A stretch of DNA of 64,000 bases from Kordia sp039026955 (GCA_039026955.1 JBCCLH010000024.1:26413-90412), one strand, 5' to 3'; counted from the first letter of the stretch, positions 49,695-60,056 are shown. Numbers and translations: made by a program. Notes: a model not told the origin generated them from the letters alone.

Positions 49695-52600
49695 TTAATT
49701 TTCTGGTAATTGTTCTTGTATTTGGAACGTGCTAAAGTTTAAGAAGTTCCCTGGATGTGCGAGTACGTTTTGTAGAATGAAAGGCGCATCTGGTGCAACG
49801 CCTTCGTATTGTACGCGTCCGTCCATATCTAGGTCATTGGCATTGTAACCATTCACTACGAATGTGGAAAAGTTTAAAAAGTTCCCTGCATCGTTTAAGA
49901 CTAACGACAAAATCGCAGGTGCATCTGGATCAGTTCCAGAATATTGTACAATACTGTCTCCATTCACATTTCCTGTCCACATTCCGAGTGTATTTGCTGG
50001 CATGCTTGAATCCGTTTGTGCGTTGGTTCCAAACGCAATTGGACTGGTAGCATCTGTAAAATCAAGATTGACGCGACTTCCATCTAGTTGCAATGCAGTG
50101 TTTGACATGATTCCTAAGTGATTTCTGTGTCGAATCGCCACAAAATAATTGTCTAATAATGATGCAAATTTTAAAATTCCGATACCGTTTACATCTACAA
50201 CATCGCCATCGCGTTGTAGCAGTGCCGATCTGCCTTCTATCACAATTGAATTATCGACAGCATCACGCAATTCCACAAAAACCCAATCGACAATGGCATT
50301 ATTTCCTGTAATATTAAATACGGAAGCATTGCAGGTAAGTGCGTCCGCATACGGAGAAGTGGTTGGAATGATTCCCGCTACGCGTAAATCGTCTCGCATC
50401 AACTCTTCTTCTTCTACATTTGGATTTATTGAAGCGCCTTGCAAAAATACTTTTGGTTCCACAATCACAGTTCCTGCCTCTATGAGCGATTTAAAACCTA
50501 CCCAACCTGCATCCAAATAGGTTTGTGTAGTTCCTGCTGGGATAAATATATCTACATTTGTTTTGGTACCAAAAGAACCATTAGTGTTGATGCTTGCAGG
50601 AATGTTTCCTTCTGAAATCACTTCGCGCAAGCCGCCACCGGAAAATGCTTCAATACTAATATTAGTTACTCTTGCAGGAATCGTAACACTTGTCAAACTA
50701 TTATTATCGCGAAACGCTCGAAATCGTATCGTAGTGATAGTACTTGGAAAGCTGATTGTTCGCACACCTCGATTTCGGAATGCAGAGCTTCCAATCTCAG
50801 TAATGATGAAGTCTATACCATCTTTTGATATAAGTTCTGGGAAAATAAAGTCTCCATTTGGCACATTTCCATTTCTAGCAACAGCACTTAGTGTATTTGG
50901 AGAAAGTGTGAGTATTTCATATTGAATTCCATTCACGGTAAATCTACTTCCTACCGATGGACCACTTCCATTTACTGAGAAAAATCCTGTCCAACCTGCG
51001 GCTTCATAAGTAGTTTCTGTTCCGTTTGGAATGGTCAAACTTATATTTTCATTTTCTCCAAACGAATTGGTTTCAATTGTTGCTGGCGTAGTTCCTAGGG
51101 CAATTACTTCTGTCAAACTAATGGTATTAAATGCATTGCTTCCTATGGCGGTTATACTTGCTGGTAGGGTGACGCTTGTAATGTCAGCATTTTGAAACGC
51201 ATTCGCCCCAACAGTCGTCACTGCAAACGTTTCTGTTTCAAAAGTGACTTGTGTAGGAATGGTGATAGCGCTTGTTACAGCACCACCTGCAACTGCTACT
51301 TCATTTGGATTGATTGAGGTAATTTCATAGGTAATATCGTTGTCTGTAAAATTACTTCCCAAAGCGCCGTTTGAAAGTTGTCCATTTACGCTTAAAAATC
51401 CTGTCCAACCTGCGGCTTCATAAGCAGTTTCTGTTCCGTTAGGAAGTGTTAAAGCAATTGTAGATCGGTCTCCAAAACTAGATGCTGTAATGGTTGCAGG
51501 TGTCGTTCCTTGTGCATTTACCGCAGTTAAAGAAGCGCCTTGAAATGCATTGTTTCCAATAGTTTCTATGTTGGTACCAATGGTGACAGTAGTGATATCC
51601 GTATTTTGAAATGCTGCATCTTCTATAGTTGTTACGTTAAAACTTATGTTGCTGAATGATTCTACAATTGTTGCTGGAATCGTAATTGTTTGTGCCGAAG
51701 TAACTCTGTTGAGCACTTTTACGATATTCGGATTTACGCTAGTCACTTCGTATTGCAAATCACCTTCCGTAAATCGTGCGCCAATTTGAAATTCTCCGTT
51801 GATGCTTCCAAAACCTGTCCAACCTACGGCAGTATAATCGTCAATCACTGATTGTTGATCTGGAATGATGAACAAGTTTACCGTACTTCGTGTCCCAAAA
51901 CTAGAAGAAGTAATCGTAGCAGGCGTGGCACTATCGGCAGTTATTGTGTTTAATGGATTGTTTGCAAAAGCGCTATTTTCGATAGAAGTAATATTAGCAG
52001 GAATCGTAATATCAGTAAGTTGATTGCCGCTAAACGTATTTACTTGAATGGATGTAATATTTGGAGGAATGGTAACACTTGTCAATTGATTGTTTCGAAA
52101 AGCAAAACCTTGGAGTTCTGTTAAACTTGCTGGAAAATTGATACTAGTAAGTTCATTGTTTCGAAACGCATCATTTCTGATAGTTTGAAGGTTGGCAGGA
52201 AGTGTAACACTCGTTAAGTTATTATCGCGAAACGTTACCGAGTTAATCACAGTAACACCATCTGGAATTACAATAGACGTTAATTGATTGTTACGAAAGG
52301 CACCAGCTCCTAATGTTGTTAAGGAACTGGGCAGATTGATACTCGTCAACTGATTGTTACGAAAAGCGTCTGTTTCAATCGTTTGCACTGTATTGGTAAT
52401 GGTTACATTGGTGAGCACATTGTTTAGAAAAGCGCTTCTTCCTATAGTAAGTACGCCCGTAGGTACAATAATACTAGCCAATTGATTGTCTCTAAAAGCT
52501 TCATTATCAATAATATCTACACTTGTTGGAAGCGTTGCACTTGTAATTGCATTGTTCATAAAAGCGCTACTCCCAATGGTAATGGTTCCATTAGGAATAG

Positions 52601-54953
52601 TAACATTGGTTAATTGGTTGTTTCGAAAGGCAGCATTTCCAATCGTTTCTGGTCCAGAATTGAATGTTATTTGTGTGAGACTGTTGTTGATAAATGCTTC
52701 CCTGTCGATCATAGTAACCGAAGCTGGAAGCGTGATGGTTGTCAAATTGTTAAGTTCAAAGGCTTCAAAACCAATAGTTTCTATATTGGCTGGTAATAGT
52801 ATACTATTGATTCCTCTGTTTCTAAAAGCTTGATCGCCTACAGCAGTTACGGTAAACGAAATACTGCTTCTAGCCACTGTATTTGGAATGACCAAATCGA
52901 CAATGCCCGTGCCGCCACCTGTGATTGCTAATGTATTTGGATTGACTCCATTGATTTGATAATTGAATCCATCTACTGAAAAACTAGCACCCACAACAGG
53001 TGTTCCATTAATTACAAAAAAACCTGTCCAACCTCCATTTACATACGCTGCTTCCGAACCGTTAGGAACTGTCAAAGAAATATTTCCTCTGTCTCTAATA
53101 CTAAGTGCTTCAATTGTTGGTGCCGCGACTGCTTGTGATAGTACTTCTATGAGCGAATTCTCACTAAATGCTTGATCTTCAATAGTAGTTACGGATGCTG
53201 GGAATGTGATGGTTGTCAAATTATTAATCTCAAAAGCTTCACTTCCTATCACTTCTACGTTTGATGGTAATACTAGACTGTTGAGTCCTCTGTTTCTAAA
53301 ACCACGACTTCCAATAGCCGTTACTGTAAACGAAATACTATTTTGGGTAACAGAAGAAGGCAATACCAAATCATCAATTCCGCTACCGCCACCCGTTATT
53401 TCTACGGTATTTGGATTGACTCCATTGGTTCTGTAATTGAATCCATCTACGGAAAAACTAGTCCCTATAAAAGGTGTTCCATTAATAGCAAAGAAACCTG
53501 TCCAGCCACCACTTACATACGCTGCTTCTGAACCGCTAGGAATTGTCAGACTAATGTTGCCTCGATTTCTAATACTATTCGTTCCAAGTGTAGGCGCTGC
53601 TACTGCTTGTGAAATTATTTCTGTAAGCGGATTATCTCGAAAAGCTTCAAAGTTAATAGCAGTTACAGAGGAAGGTAGCGTAATTGTAGTCAAATTATTA
53701 AGCTCAAATGCTTCATTTCTTATAAATTCTAAGTTTGGTGGTAACACGACGCTATTTAAATTTTTACTCCTAAAAGCACGTTGTCCAATAGCGGTTACTG
53801 TAAAAAATATAGTATTTTTAGTAACAGAAGAAGGCAGTACTAAATCGGTAATTCCGCTTCCGCCACTTCGTATTTCAACTGTATTTGGATTGTTCCCGTT
53901 GATTCTGTAAACAAATCCGTCCACAGAAAAATCAGAACCGATAGCAGGTGTTCCATTGATGGTAAAGAAACCTGTCCAACCACCATTTAGATAGGCAGTT
54001 TCAGAACCGTTAGGAATTGTCAAATTAATTTCACTGCGATTTCTAATACTATTCGTACCAAGTGTGGGCGCTGCTACTGCTTGTGAAATTATTTCTGTAA
54101 GTGGATTATCTCGGAACGCTTCAGTGTCAATTGTAGTCAGAGAAGCAGGAAGTGTAACTGTCGTCAAATTATTGAGTTCAAATGCTTCCGTTTTAATCGT
54201 CTGTATGGTGTTAGAAAAAGTGACACTATTGATTGAAGCGTTTCGAAATGCTCTAAATCCTACACCAGTAACAGCATAACTGTCATTAAATTGAGGCTCA
54301 GTAACAGCGGTTGGCATTACTATATCAACAATTCCGTTTAAACGTGCAGCAACCTCAACTTCTCTTGGGCTTTTTGAGGTTACTCTATAGCGTAAATCGC
54401 CTATTTCAAAAGTGGCTCCAACTGGAATTTCGCCATTCACGGTATTAAAACCTGTCCAACCTGCTTGACGATAGGTTTCTTCCAAACCATTTGGCAAAGT
54501 CAGATCTATAACAGATCGTGTTCCAAAAGAATTGCTGTTAATGCTAGCAGGAACCGTTCCCAAAACGATGATTTCATTCAATCCTGTTCTAAAAAAAGCT
54601 TCGCCACCAATACTGGTCACACTTGCTGGTAAGGTAAGCGTTGTCATTCCACTATTGTCTCTAAAGGCACGTCCGCCAATAGTCGTAATGGTATTTGGTA
54701 AGATTACTCCATTATTCGCTCCATTTCTGTAGGCAGAGTTTCCAATGGTTGTTACGGTATATACAATTCCGTTTCCATCGGTTGCGGTACTCGGAATAGT
54801 TAGCGGAGCACTTCCGTCACTTCCTCCTGTCACTTCCACTTCGTTTGGATTAGTGGATAGTACATTAAAATTAAATCCGTTGTCTGTAAATGTTTGTGCA
54901 AAACCAATTGCGGTGATGCACAATAGAATAATAGTACTGATAATTTTTTTCAT
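49695..54953 (-). CDS. Giant BspA-like leucine-rich-repeat surface protein
   Basis: A 1752-residue protein with signal MKKIISTIILLCITAIGFAQ. It is built of BspA/LRR_5 units (I-G-x-x-A-F-R-x-N-x-L-T-S-V-T-L-P-x-x-x-T-x-I). Five or more related blocks of about 150 residues in the first half each end with a Trp-Thr-Gly-Phe step. The middle (about 720-1060) is a regular array of 23-residue repeats. The C-terminal 100 residues (GNVNGDSIVQYSGTDPDAPA twice, then FLNFSTFQIQEQLPEN) occur at the end of many flavobacterial surface proteins. It is probably an adhesin. Confidence 0.87.
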   Translation of the reverse strand: MKKIISTIILLCITAIGFAQTFTDNGFNFNVLSTNPNEVEVTGGSDGSAPLTIPSTATDGNGIVYTVTTIGNSAYRNGANNGVILPNTITTIGGRAFRDNSGMTTLTLPASVTSIGGEAFFRTGLNEIIVLGTVPASINSNSFGTRSVIDLTLPNGLEETYRQAGWTGFNTVNGEIPVGATFEIGDLRYRVTSKSPREVEVAARLNGIVDIVMPTAVTEPQFNDSYAVTGVGFRAFRNASINSVTFSNTIQTIKTEAFELNNLTTVTLPASLTTIDTEAFRDNPLTEIISQAVAAPTLGTNSIRNRSEINLTIPNGSETAYLNGGWTGFFTINGTPAIGSDFSVDGFVYRINGNNPNTVEIRSGGSGITDLVLPSSVTKNTIFFTVTAIGQRAFRSKNLNSVVLPPNLEFIRNEAFELNNLTTITLPSSVTAINFEAFRDNPLTEIISQAVAAPTLGTNSIRNRGNISLTIPSGSEAAYVSGGWTGFFAINGTPFIGTSFSVDGFNYRTNGVNPNTVEITGGGSGIDDLVLPSSVTQNSISFTVTAIGSRGFRNRGLNSLVLPSNVEVIGSEAFEINNLTTITFPASVTTIEDQAFSENSLIEVLSQAVAAPTIEALSIRDRGNISLTVPNGSEAAYVNGGWTGFFVINGTPVVGASFSVDGFNYQINGVNPNTLAITGGGTGIVDLVIPNTVARSSISFTVTAVGDQAFRNRGINSILLPANIETIGFEAFELNNLTTITLPASVTMIDREAFINNSLTQITFNSGPETIGNAAFRNNQLTNVTIPNGTITIGSSAFMNNAITSATLPTSVDIIDNEAFRDNQLASIIVPTGVLTIGRSAFLNNVLTNVTITNTVQTIETDAFRNNQLTSINLPSSLTTLGAGAFRNNQLTSIVIPDGVTVINSVTFRDNNLTSVTLPANLQTIRNDAFRNNELTSINFPASLTELQGFAFRNNQLTSVTIPPNITSIQVNTFSGNQLTDITIPANITSIENSAFANNPLNTITADSATPATITSSSFGTRSTVNLFIIPDQQSVIDDYTAVGWTGFGSINGEFQIGARFTEGDLQYEVTSVNPNIVKVLNRVTSAQTITIPATIVESFSNISFNVTTIEDAAFQNTDITTVTIGTNIETIGNNAFQGASLTAVNAQGTTPATITASSFGDRSTIALTLPNGTETAYEAAGWTGFLSVNGQLSNGALGSNFTDNDITYEITSINPNEVAVAGGAVTSAITIPTQVTFETETFAVTTVGANAFQNADITSVTLPASITAIGSNAFNTISLTEVIALGTTPATIETNSFGENENISLTIPNGTETTYEAAGWTGFFSVNGSGPSVGSRFTVNGIQYEILTLSPNTLSAVARNGNVPNGDFIFPELISKDGIDFIITEIGSSAFRNRGVRTISFPSTITTIRFRAFRDNNSLTSVTIPARVTNISIEAFSGGGLREVISEGNIPASINTNGSFGTKTNVDIFIPAGTTQTYLDAGWVGFKSLIEAGTVIVEPKVFLQGASINPNVEEEELMRDDLRVAGIIPTTSPYADALTCNASVFNITGNNAIVDWVFVELRDAVDNSIVIEGRSALLQRDGDVVDVNGIGILKFASLLDNYFVAIRHRNHLGIMSNTALQLDGSRVNLDFTDATSPIAFGTNAQTDSSMPANTLGMWTGNVNGDSIVQYSGTDPDAPAILSLVLNDAGNFLNFSTFVVNGYNANDLDMDGRVQYEGVAPDAPFILQNVLAHPGNFLNFSTFQIQEQLPEN

Positions 54954-55274
54954 GGTGTTTAGTTTTGTTGTGGTTGTTCTGTATTGTAAAAAGTGCTATG
55001 GTTTAAAAGCTGCTTTGGTATGTGTATGCGCTTTTTCATGTTACTAATTTCCTGCATATCAAATAGTCATACCTATTAAAACTGCGTGAACAGGAAAAAT
55101 GAACCTCAAAAAGGAAAAAAACGGTTTGAAGTTTTCATCTCTTTTTTAGTTCAAAACAAAGTAAATCAGATGTCAGATTTGTTACAAATTTTAGGTGGTA
55201 TCAAAAGGGTATCAAAACCGTAAAATACTGTAAATTCAATTTTAAATCGCTCATTATCAAAATTTAAAACCAAA

Positions 55275-55349
55275 TGTCAAATCGAGCGCAGTCGAGATTC
55301 TATTGAAACTTAACCTTGGCTAAGGTTCTCGACTGCGCTCGAACTGACA
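55275..55349. repeat. Isolated R2 inner hairpin
   Basis: TGTCAAATCGAGCGCAGTCG, with GAGA following, pairs with TCTCGACTGCGCTCGAACTG, with ACA following. It matches the core of the 19995 R2 element without the outer ends, and lies 84 bases beyond the stop of the minus-strand LuxR gene. It is the main content of the 479-base gap 54954-55432, in which I see no gene. Confidence 0.8.
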
Positions 55350-55432
55350 TCTTTTTTAAAGTCGATTTTAATGCAGAAAAAAAGTCACAAACATTACGTT
55401 TATGACTTTCTAAGAATATATGGCTATAATCT

Positions 55433-57097
55433 TTATGCAGATAGACTCAGAGTGTGTTTATTTTCAATAAATGCAATGATATCATCGCTCGATTTTAAGC
55501 CTAATTTTTTACGAATTCGATATCTTGACGATTTTATGGACGCGACTGTGGTGTTCAATAATTTGCTGATTTCCGTCGTGCTCAATCCTAATTTCATGAT
55601 GCAGAGTACTTCCTTTTCTTTCGGTTTTAATTCTGTGAATTCCGTATCTAATAATACTTTGAAATCCATATTCACCTCATCTAAATAATTTTGCAGACTA
55701 GCCGTAGAACTTTTAGATGTTTTTTCAGAAAGTAACGACGCGGATAAAGAGCGTAACGCCATTTTTCGTTCTTGTTCATTTTCAAACGTGATGATTTCTT
55801 TGATGTCATCAAGTGTTTTGTTGAGGACTTCTTCCGTAATAGAATTTTCAACCACTACTTTTTTTAATTCGTTTTCACGATTGGCAAGCGCTAGATCGGC
55901 TTTCAGTTTTTCTATTTCTTTTAGTTTCAGTTCGTTTTCCGCCAACGTGATTTTTTGCTCTTTTCGTTTCACAATAATATAAATAGACAACACGGCAAAT
56001 AAAAGGATCACAAACATTAACGCGAAATACAACCATTTTTGAGTTGATTCATTTTTGAGTTTGATCGCAGTAAGTTGTTTCTCTTTGTCGAACTGATACG
56101 CATATTCTAAATCTGCCAATCGTTTCGTTCTACTTTCGCTGATTAAAGAATCTTTGTATTTGTCATACATCAAAAATGCAGCACGTGAAGCTGTAAAGTT
56201 TTGATCGTTATGCGCAATTTCTGCTTTTCGCTGATACGACCATTTTAGCAACAAGTGCGAACTCACCTTTTTTGCATACACAATCGCGCTGTCTACATGC
56301 GTAGTTGCTTTGGCGTATAATTTTTGTTTGTTGTAGACTTTTGCCAGACTTAAATGATTGTTGGACAGATGGTGATACAAGCCTGTAGCATTCAAAAACG
56401 CTAAATTCTCCTTCAATTTTTGTTCTGCAATGTCGTATTGTTTTTGCTTGATATACGTATTAGCAATATTTGCTTTTACACGTATTTGATATTTTTGAGT
56501 GATTTTTGGAACTGCCAAACACCTTTCAAAATAGTAAATGGCAGAATCGTATTTTTTCTCTGCCACATACACCGCTCCCAAACGATTTAAAGAAATCACT
56601 CTTCCGCGCGGAATGGTATCGTATTGTTGAATTTCCAAGGCACGCTTGTAAAAATATTTTGCTTTTTCTAGATCATTCAAACGTTTATATACGCCGCCAA
56701 TATTGCTGATACATTTTCCTGCAATTCGATTGTATTTGATAGATGAAGCCAATTTATAACCTTCATTTGAATATTCGAGTGCTTCTGAATACTGCCCGAG
56801 ATTGGAAGACATGCTTGAAAGACTGTACAATACTTCTGCTTTTAGTTTTTGATAATACTGACTCGTGTAGCCTTTGTCATTTAATTCTTTTTCTACTTCT
56901 AGCTGCACTTCTTTGGCGATGGCTCTGTCAAAAAATGCGAGACGATTTCCCAAATCTGCCTTCAATGATAATCGAATTGAATCTGTTTCTGCCTTTTCTA
57001 TTTGAAATTTTAAGGCATCTGCGATGCTGTCTTTAATTTGAGCAGTTCCTGAAAAAGTACACGCCAAGAACAGTAAGAGTCCCACTATATTTTTCAT
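55433..57097 (-). CDS. TPR-sensor LuxR-family transcriptional regulator
   Basis: About 554 residues from MKNIVGLLLFLACTFSGTAQ (signal peptide); the in-frame upstream 46 codons are rejected. TPR repeats lie at about 60-330 (YSEALEYSNEGYKLASSIKY, AIYYFERCLAVPKITQKYQI). A transmembrane helix sits at about 355-375 (WLYFALMFVILLFAVLSIYI), followed by a coiled coil and a C-terminal LuxR helix-turn-helix (LKPKEKEVLCIMKLGLSTTE, then ISKLLNTTVASIKSSRYRIR). This is a periplasmic TPR sensor with a cytoplasmic DNA-binding domain. The downstream hairpin at 55275 may terminate it. Confidence 0.88.
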   Translation of the reverse strand: MKNIVGLLLFLACTFSGTAQIKDSIADALKFQIEKAETDSIRLSLKADLGNRLAFFDRAIAKEVQLEVEKELNDKGYTSQYYQKLKAEVLYSLSSMSSNLGQYSEALEYSNEGYKLASSIKYNRIAGKCISNIGGVYKRLNDLEKAKYFYKRALEIQQYDTIPRGRVISLNRLGAVYVAEKKYDSAIYYFERCLAVPKITQKYQIRVKANIANTYIKQKQYDIAEQKLKENLAFLNATGLYHHLSNNHLSLAKVYNKQKLYAKATTHVDSAIVYAKKVSSHLLLKWSYQRKAEIAHNDQNFTASRAAFLMYDKYKDSLISESRTKRLADLEYAYQFDKEKQLTAIKLKNESTQKWLYFALMFVILLFAVLSIYIIVKRKEQKITLAENELKLKEIEKLKADLALANRENELKKVVVENSITEEVLNKTLDDIKEIITFENEQERKMALRSLSASLLSEKTSKSSTASLQNYLDEVNMDFKVLLDTEFTELKPKEKEVLCIMKLGLSTTEISKLLNTTVASIKSSRYRIRKKLGLKSSDDIIAFIENKHTLSLSA

Positions 57098-57503
57098 GAG
57101 TAATGATCTTTTTGATGCTAAAAGCATGGATAAGTTTATGTCATTTGTATAGTATTTTTTTAGAACATTCAACATTGCAACGAATTGCATAACAGGCACT
57201 TTTAGTTTTGTTTGTACGTAACGTATTGTTCTCATTTCACTAGTTTAAAATTGGTTATAAATGATGGAGTTTACGTGAGTTTATTTACAATTCAATTTTA
57301 ATTTTAGCGTGAAAACCAACTAAAGTTTATATTTATAAAAGTAGTAGTAATTTCAACATTCGTATGTAACAATACCGCATAACACTAGCACATTTCCGAC
57401 ACGACGTCGGTTTTTTTACAGTAAAATTCACCCGAATTAAAATATTCACAATCAATTAGTTAAATTCAATTCAAACGATTTTAAAATACTATTCTTGTAC
57501 AAA
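57098..57503. other. Divergent intergenic region between LuxR and msrA
   Basis: About 400 bases of A/T-rich sequence with an ACGACGTCG palindrome near 57400. Promoters for both neighbours must lie here. I see no gene or repeat family. Confidence 0.4.
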
Positions 57504-57534
57504 TTGGACGAATGAGACCTGTTTTTTATTTTTG
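57504..57534 (+). promoter_or_regulatory. Predicted msrA promoter giving a near-leaderless mRNA
   Basis: TTG (57504-57506), 20-base spacer, TATTTTTG (57527-57534). The ATG at 57538 begins four bases after the -7 box, about where transcription should start. Confidence 0.5.
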
Positions 57535-57537
57535 CAT

Positions 57538-58044
57538 ATGATTCAGAAAATTGCATTTGGTGGTGGCTGTCATTGGTGTACAGAAGCGGTTTTTCAATCG
57601 CTTATTGGTGTGCGAAATGTGGAACAAGGTTGGGTGAAATCGACGGAAGAAAACAACACCTTTTCAGAAGCCGTAATTGTACAGTTTGATACTACTGTCA
57701 TTCCTTTGAAGGTGCTCATAGAGATTCATCTGCGAACGCATAAATCGACCGTGCAACATTCCATGCGAAAAAAATATCGTTCTGCGATTTATTATTACGA
57801 TCAAGCGCAAGCAGAAGTCTTAAACGAACTTCTTTCAGAATTACAGACAGATTTTGAGCAGGAAATCATCACACAAATATTGCCGTTTGTCGCCTTTAAA
57901 GCTTCACGAGAAGAAATTACGAATTACTATTATTCCAATCCGAAGAAACCGTTTTGCGAGCAATTTATCAATCCGAAATTGAAATTGTTATTGCGTGAGT
58001 TTTCAGGTTTTGCGGCTAAGGAGAAGTTGGGGCATCTTTTGTAG
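57538..58044 (+). CDS. msrA: Peptide-methionine (S)-S-oxide reductase, divergent MsrA
   Basis: A 168-residue MsrA-like protein that reduces methionine S-sulfoxide. The active-site Cys is in FGGGCHWCTEAVFQ (the usual GCFWCxE with F to H), and KKYRSAIYYYD keeps the YRSxI strand. The common TGYAGG and YHQxY motifs are absent, so this is a divergent subfamily that I recall from flavobacteria. I start it at the second possible start (ATG), because a TTG two codons upstream lies in the promoter box. The stop is followed by a heptad array. Confidence 0.82.
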   Translation: MIQKIAFGGGCHWCTEAVFQSLIGVRNVEQGWVKSTEENNTFSEAVIVQFDTTVIPLKVLIEIHLRTHKSTVQHSMRKKYRSAIYYYDQAQAEVLNELLSELQTDFEQEIITQILPFVAFKASREEITNYYYSNPKKPFCEQFINPKLKLLLREFSGFAAKEKLGHLL

Positions 58045-58419
58045 CTTTTGGCTCTTGACCTTTGGCTGTTGGGTGTTGGGTGTTGGTAAAGTGTTTTTTA
58101 TTTTACATTTTGAGTTTTACATTTTATATTTTGCTTCAATTGTTGTCGGTTGATCGCTTCGCTCTGTTATCGGTGGTTATGTAACGCTATATGTTGTTTT
58201 AAAGCTTAAACTTATAAACTTATAAACCTATAAACTTTTAAACTTCTTTTTTGTTGATTTGTTTATTTGTTGATTCGTCAATTTGTTAGTTTGTCATTTG
58301 TTAATTCGTTGATTCGTTAATTTGTTATTCTGGGATTTTAGATTTCAAAACTCAAAACTGACAACCGACAACCCACAACCGACAACTGACAACTCACAAC
58401 TCAATACAACATCTAAAAA
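58045..58419. repeat. Spacer made of 7- and 8-base tandem arrays
   Basis: The 375-base spacer holds, in order, CTGTTGG/GTGTTGG heptads (to about 58087), AAACTTAT-like octamers (about 58207-58245), a TTGATTTG-like octamer run (about 58253-58330), and nine CAAAACT/GACAACC/CACAACT heptads at 58346-58408. I see no gene in it. Confidence 0.8.
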
Positions 58420-58812
58420 CTATTTCTCCACCAACACAGCATTTAGCAGATTTAATTCTTCCAACACATCGTCGTAGGTTTCCACGCTTCCTTTTACTTG
58501 CACTTTTTGTCCATCAGCGAATTCATCCATGGAAGTGCCTTCTGCAAATCGGAAATATACGCTATCGTCAAGGAGCACGCCTTTTTTATCGATTGATGTA
58601 ATGACACCCGTCAATGCGACTACTTTTTTATTGGCTGTCCAATCTTTTGGATTTTCTTTGATTTTAGTTAAAAACTCGGTAGTTGTGCCTGTATATTCTG
58701 CTTTGATATCTGCAAGATTAGGCGGTGCCATGATTGCTGAAGTTACGAAATAAGCTAGGACAAGTGCTATTAAAAATGTGATGATCAGTAAGCCTTTTTT
58801 TGGTCTTTTCAT
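58420..58812 (-). CDS. Membrane-anchored OB-fold (tRNA_anti-like) protein
   Basis: A 130-residue protein with an N-terminal helix (LLIITFLIALVLAYFVTSAI). An OB-like domain follows: IKAEYTGTTTEFLTKIKENP, VVALTGVITSIDKKGVLLDD, VQVKGSVETYDDVLEELNLL and NAVLVEK. It is clearly paralogous to the gene at 45078 (shared Y-D-[DE]-[VL]-L-E-E-L and LTGVIT) but stands alone, 62 bases from purM. Confidence 0.8.
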   Translation of the reverse strand: MKRPKKGLLIITFLIALVLAYFVTSAIMAPPNLADIKAEYTGTTTEFLTKIKENPKDWTANKKVVALTGVITSIDKKGVLLDDSVYFRFAEGTSMDEFADGQKVQVKGSVETYDDVLEELNLLNAVLVEK

Positions 58813-58874
58813 GATTTCTCGGGATGATTTTATTTGATATTGTGTAAGTCGTAATGAATCGCTAAAAATTTCTT

Positions 58875-60056
58875 TTAATTGTATTCAAACGTTCCATACG
58901 TACTTGAAATGGTCAACTTTTTGCTATCGGAAGCTGCTACCCTACCCACAATTTGTGCGTCTACATGGTAGGATTTTGAAATGGCAATGATGTCTTCTGC
59001 AATTTCGGGAGCTACATACAATTCCATTCTGTGTCCGCAGTTAAAGACTTGATACATTTCTTTCCAATCCGTATTCGATTGCTCTTGAATCAGTTTGAAC
59101 AAAGGCGGAATCGCAAACATATTGTCTTTAATAATATGTAGATTATCTACAAAGTGTAAAATTTTGGTTTGCGCACCACCACTACAATGTACCATTCCGT
59201 GAATGTCGTCGGAAGTGTATTTGTCTAGAATGCTTTTGATAATTGGTGCATAAGTTCGTGTAGGCGATAATACCAACTTTCCAGCATCAATTGGTGAGTT
59301 TTCAACTGCATCTGTCAATTTGGTATTTCCAGAATAGACCAACTCACTTGGTACAGCATTGTCAAAACTCTCCGGAAATTTTTCGGCTAAATAGTTGTGA
59401 AACACATCATGTCGCGCAGATGTCAATCCGTTACTTCCCATACCGCCGTTGTATTCCTTCTCATACGTTGCTTGTCCAAACGAAGCCAATCCGACAATAA
59501 CATCGCCCGCTTTGATATTGGCATTATCAATGACATCTTTGCGTTTCATACGTGCCGTGACGGTAGAATCGACAATAATGGTACGTACCAAATCGCCCAC
59601 ATCTGCCGTTTCGCCACCTGTAGAATGAATGGCTACGCCAAATTCTTTCAACTCCTGAATCAATTCTTCACTTCCATTGATAATCGCCGAAATCACTTCA
59701 CCTGGAATGTTGTTTTTATTTCGTCCGATGGTAGAAGACAACATGATATTATCCGTCGCACCGACACAAAGTAAATCATCAATATTCATGATGAGTGCAT
59801 CTTGCGCAATGCCTTTCCATACAGAAATATCGCCAGTTTCCTTCCAATACATGTAGGCTAACGACGATTTTGTTCCCGCACCGTCGGCATGCATGATCAG
59901 ACAGTATTCGTCATCATTCGTTAAATAATCAGGAACAATTTTACAGAATGCTTTTGGAAATAAACCTTTATCAATGTTTTTGATAGCGTTGTGTACATCT
60001 TCTTTCGATGCAGAAACGCCACGCATGGCATAACGCTTTGATACTTCTTGACTCAT
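58875..60056 (-). CDS. purM: Phosphoribosylformylglycinamidine cyclo-ligase (AIR synthase)
   Basis: 393 residues from MSQEVSKRYAMRGVSASKED; an in-frame ATG lies 21 bases upstream. PurM-like ATP-grasp-independent ligase of purine synthesis that forms AIR from FGAM. Landmarks are LIMHADGAGTKSSLAYMYWK, AQDALIMNIDDLLCVGA, HSTGGETADVGDLV, GLASFGQATYEKEYNGGMGS, and VHCSGGAQTKILHF. This longer form is typical of Bacteroidetes. A -7-like TATCTTTG lies on the minus strand at 60075-60082. Confidence 0.92.
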   Translation of the reverse strand: MSQEVSKRYAMRGVSASKEDVHNAIKNIDKGLFPKAFCKIVPDYLTNDDEYCLIMHADGAGTKSSLAYMYWKETGDISVWKGIAQDALIMNIDDLLCVGATDNIMLSSTIGRNKNNIPGEVISAIINGSEELIQELKEFGVAIHSTGGETADVGDLVRTIIVDSTVTARMKRKDVIDNANIKAGDVIVGLASFGQATYEKEYNGGMGSNGLTSARHDVFHNYLAEKFPESFDNAVPSELVYSGNTKLTDAVENSPIDAGKLVLSPTRTYAPIIKSILDKYTSDDIHGMVHCSGGAQTKILHFVDNLHIIKDNMFAIPPLFKLIQEQSNTDWKEMYQVFNCGHRMELYVAPEIAEDIIAISKSYHVDAQIVGRVAASDSKKLTISSTYGTFEYN

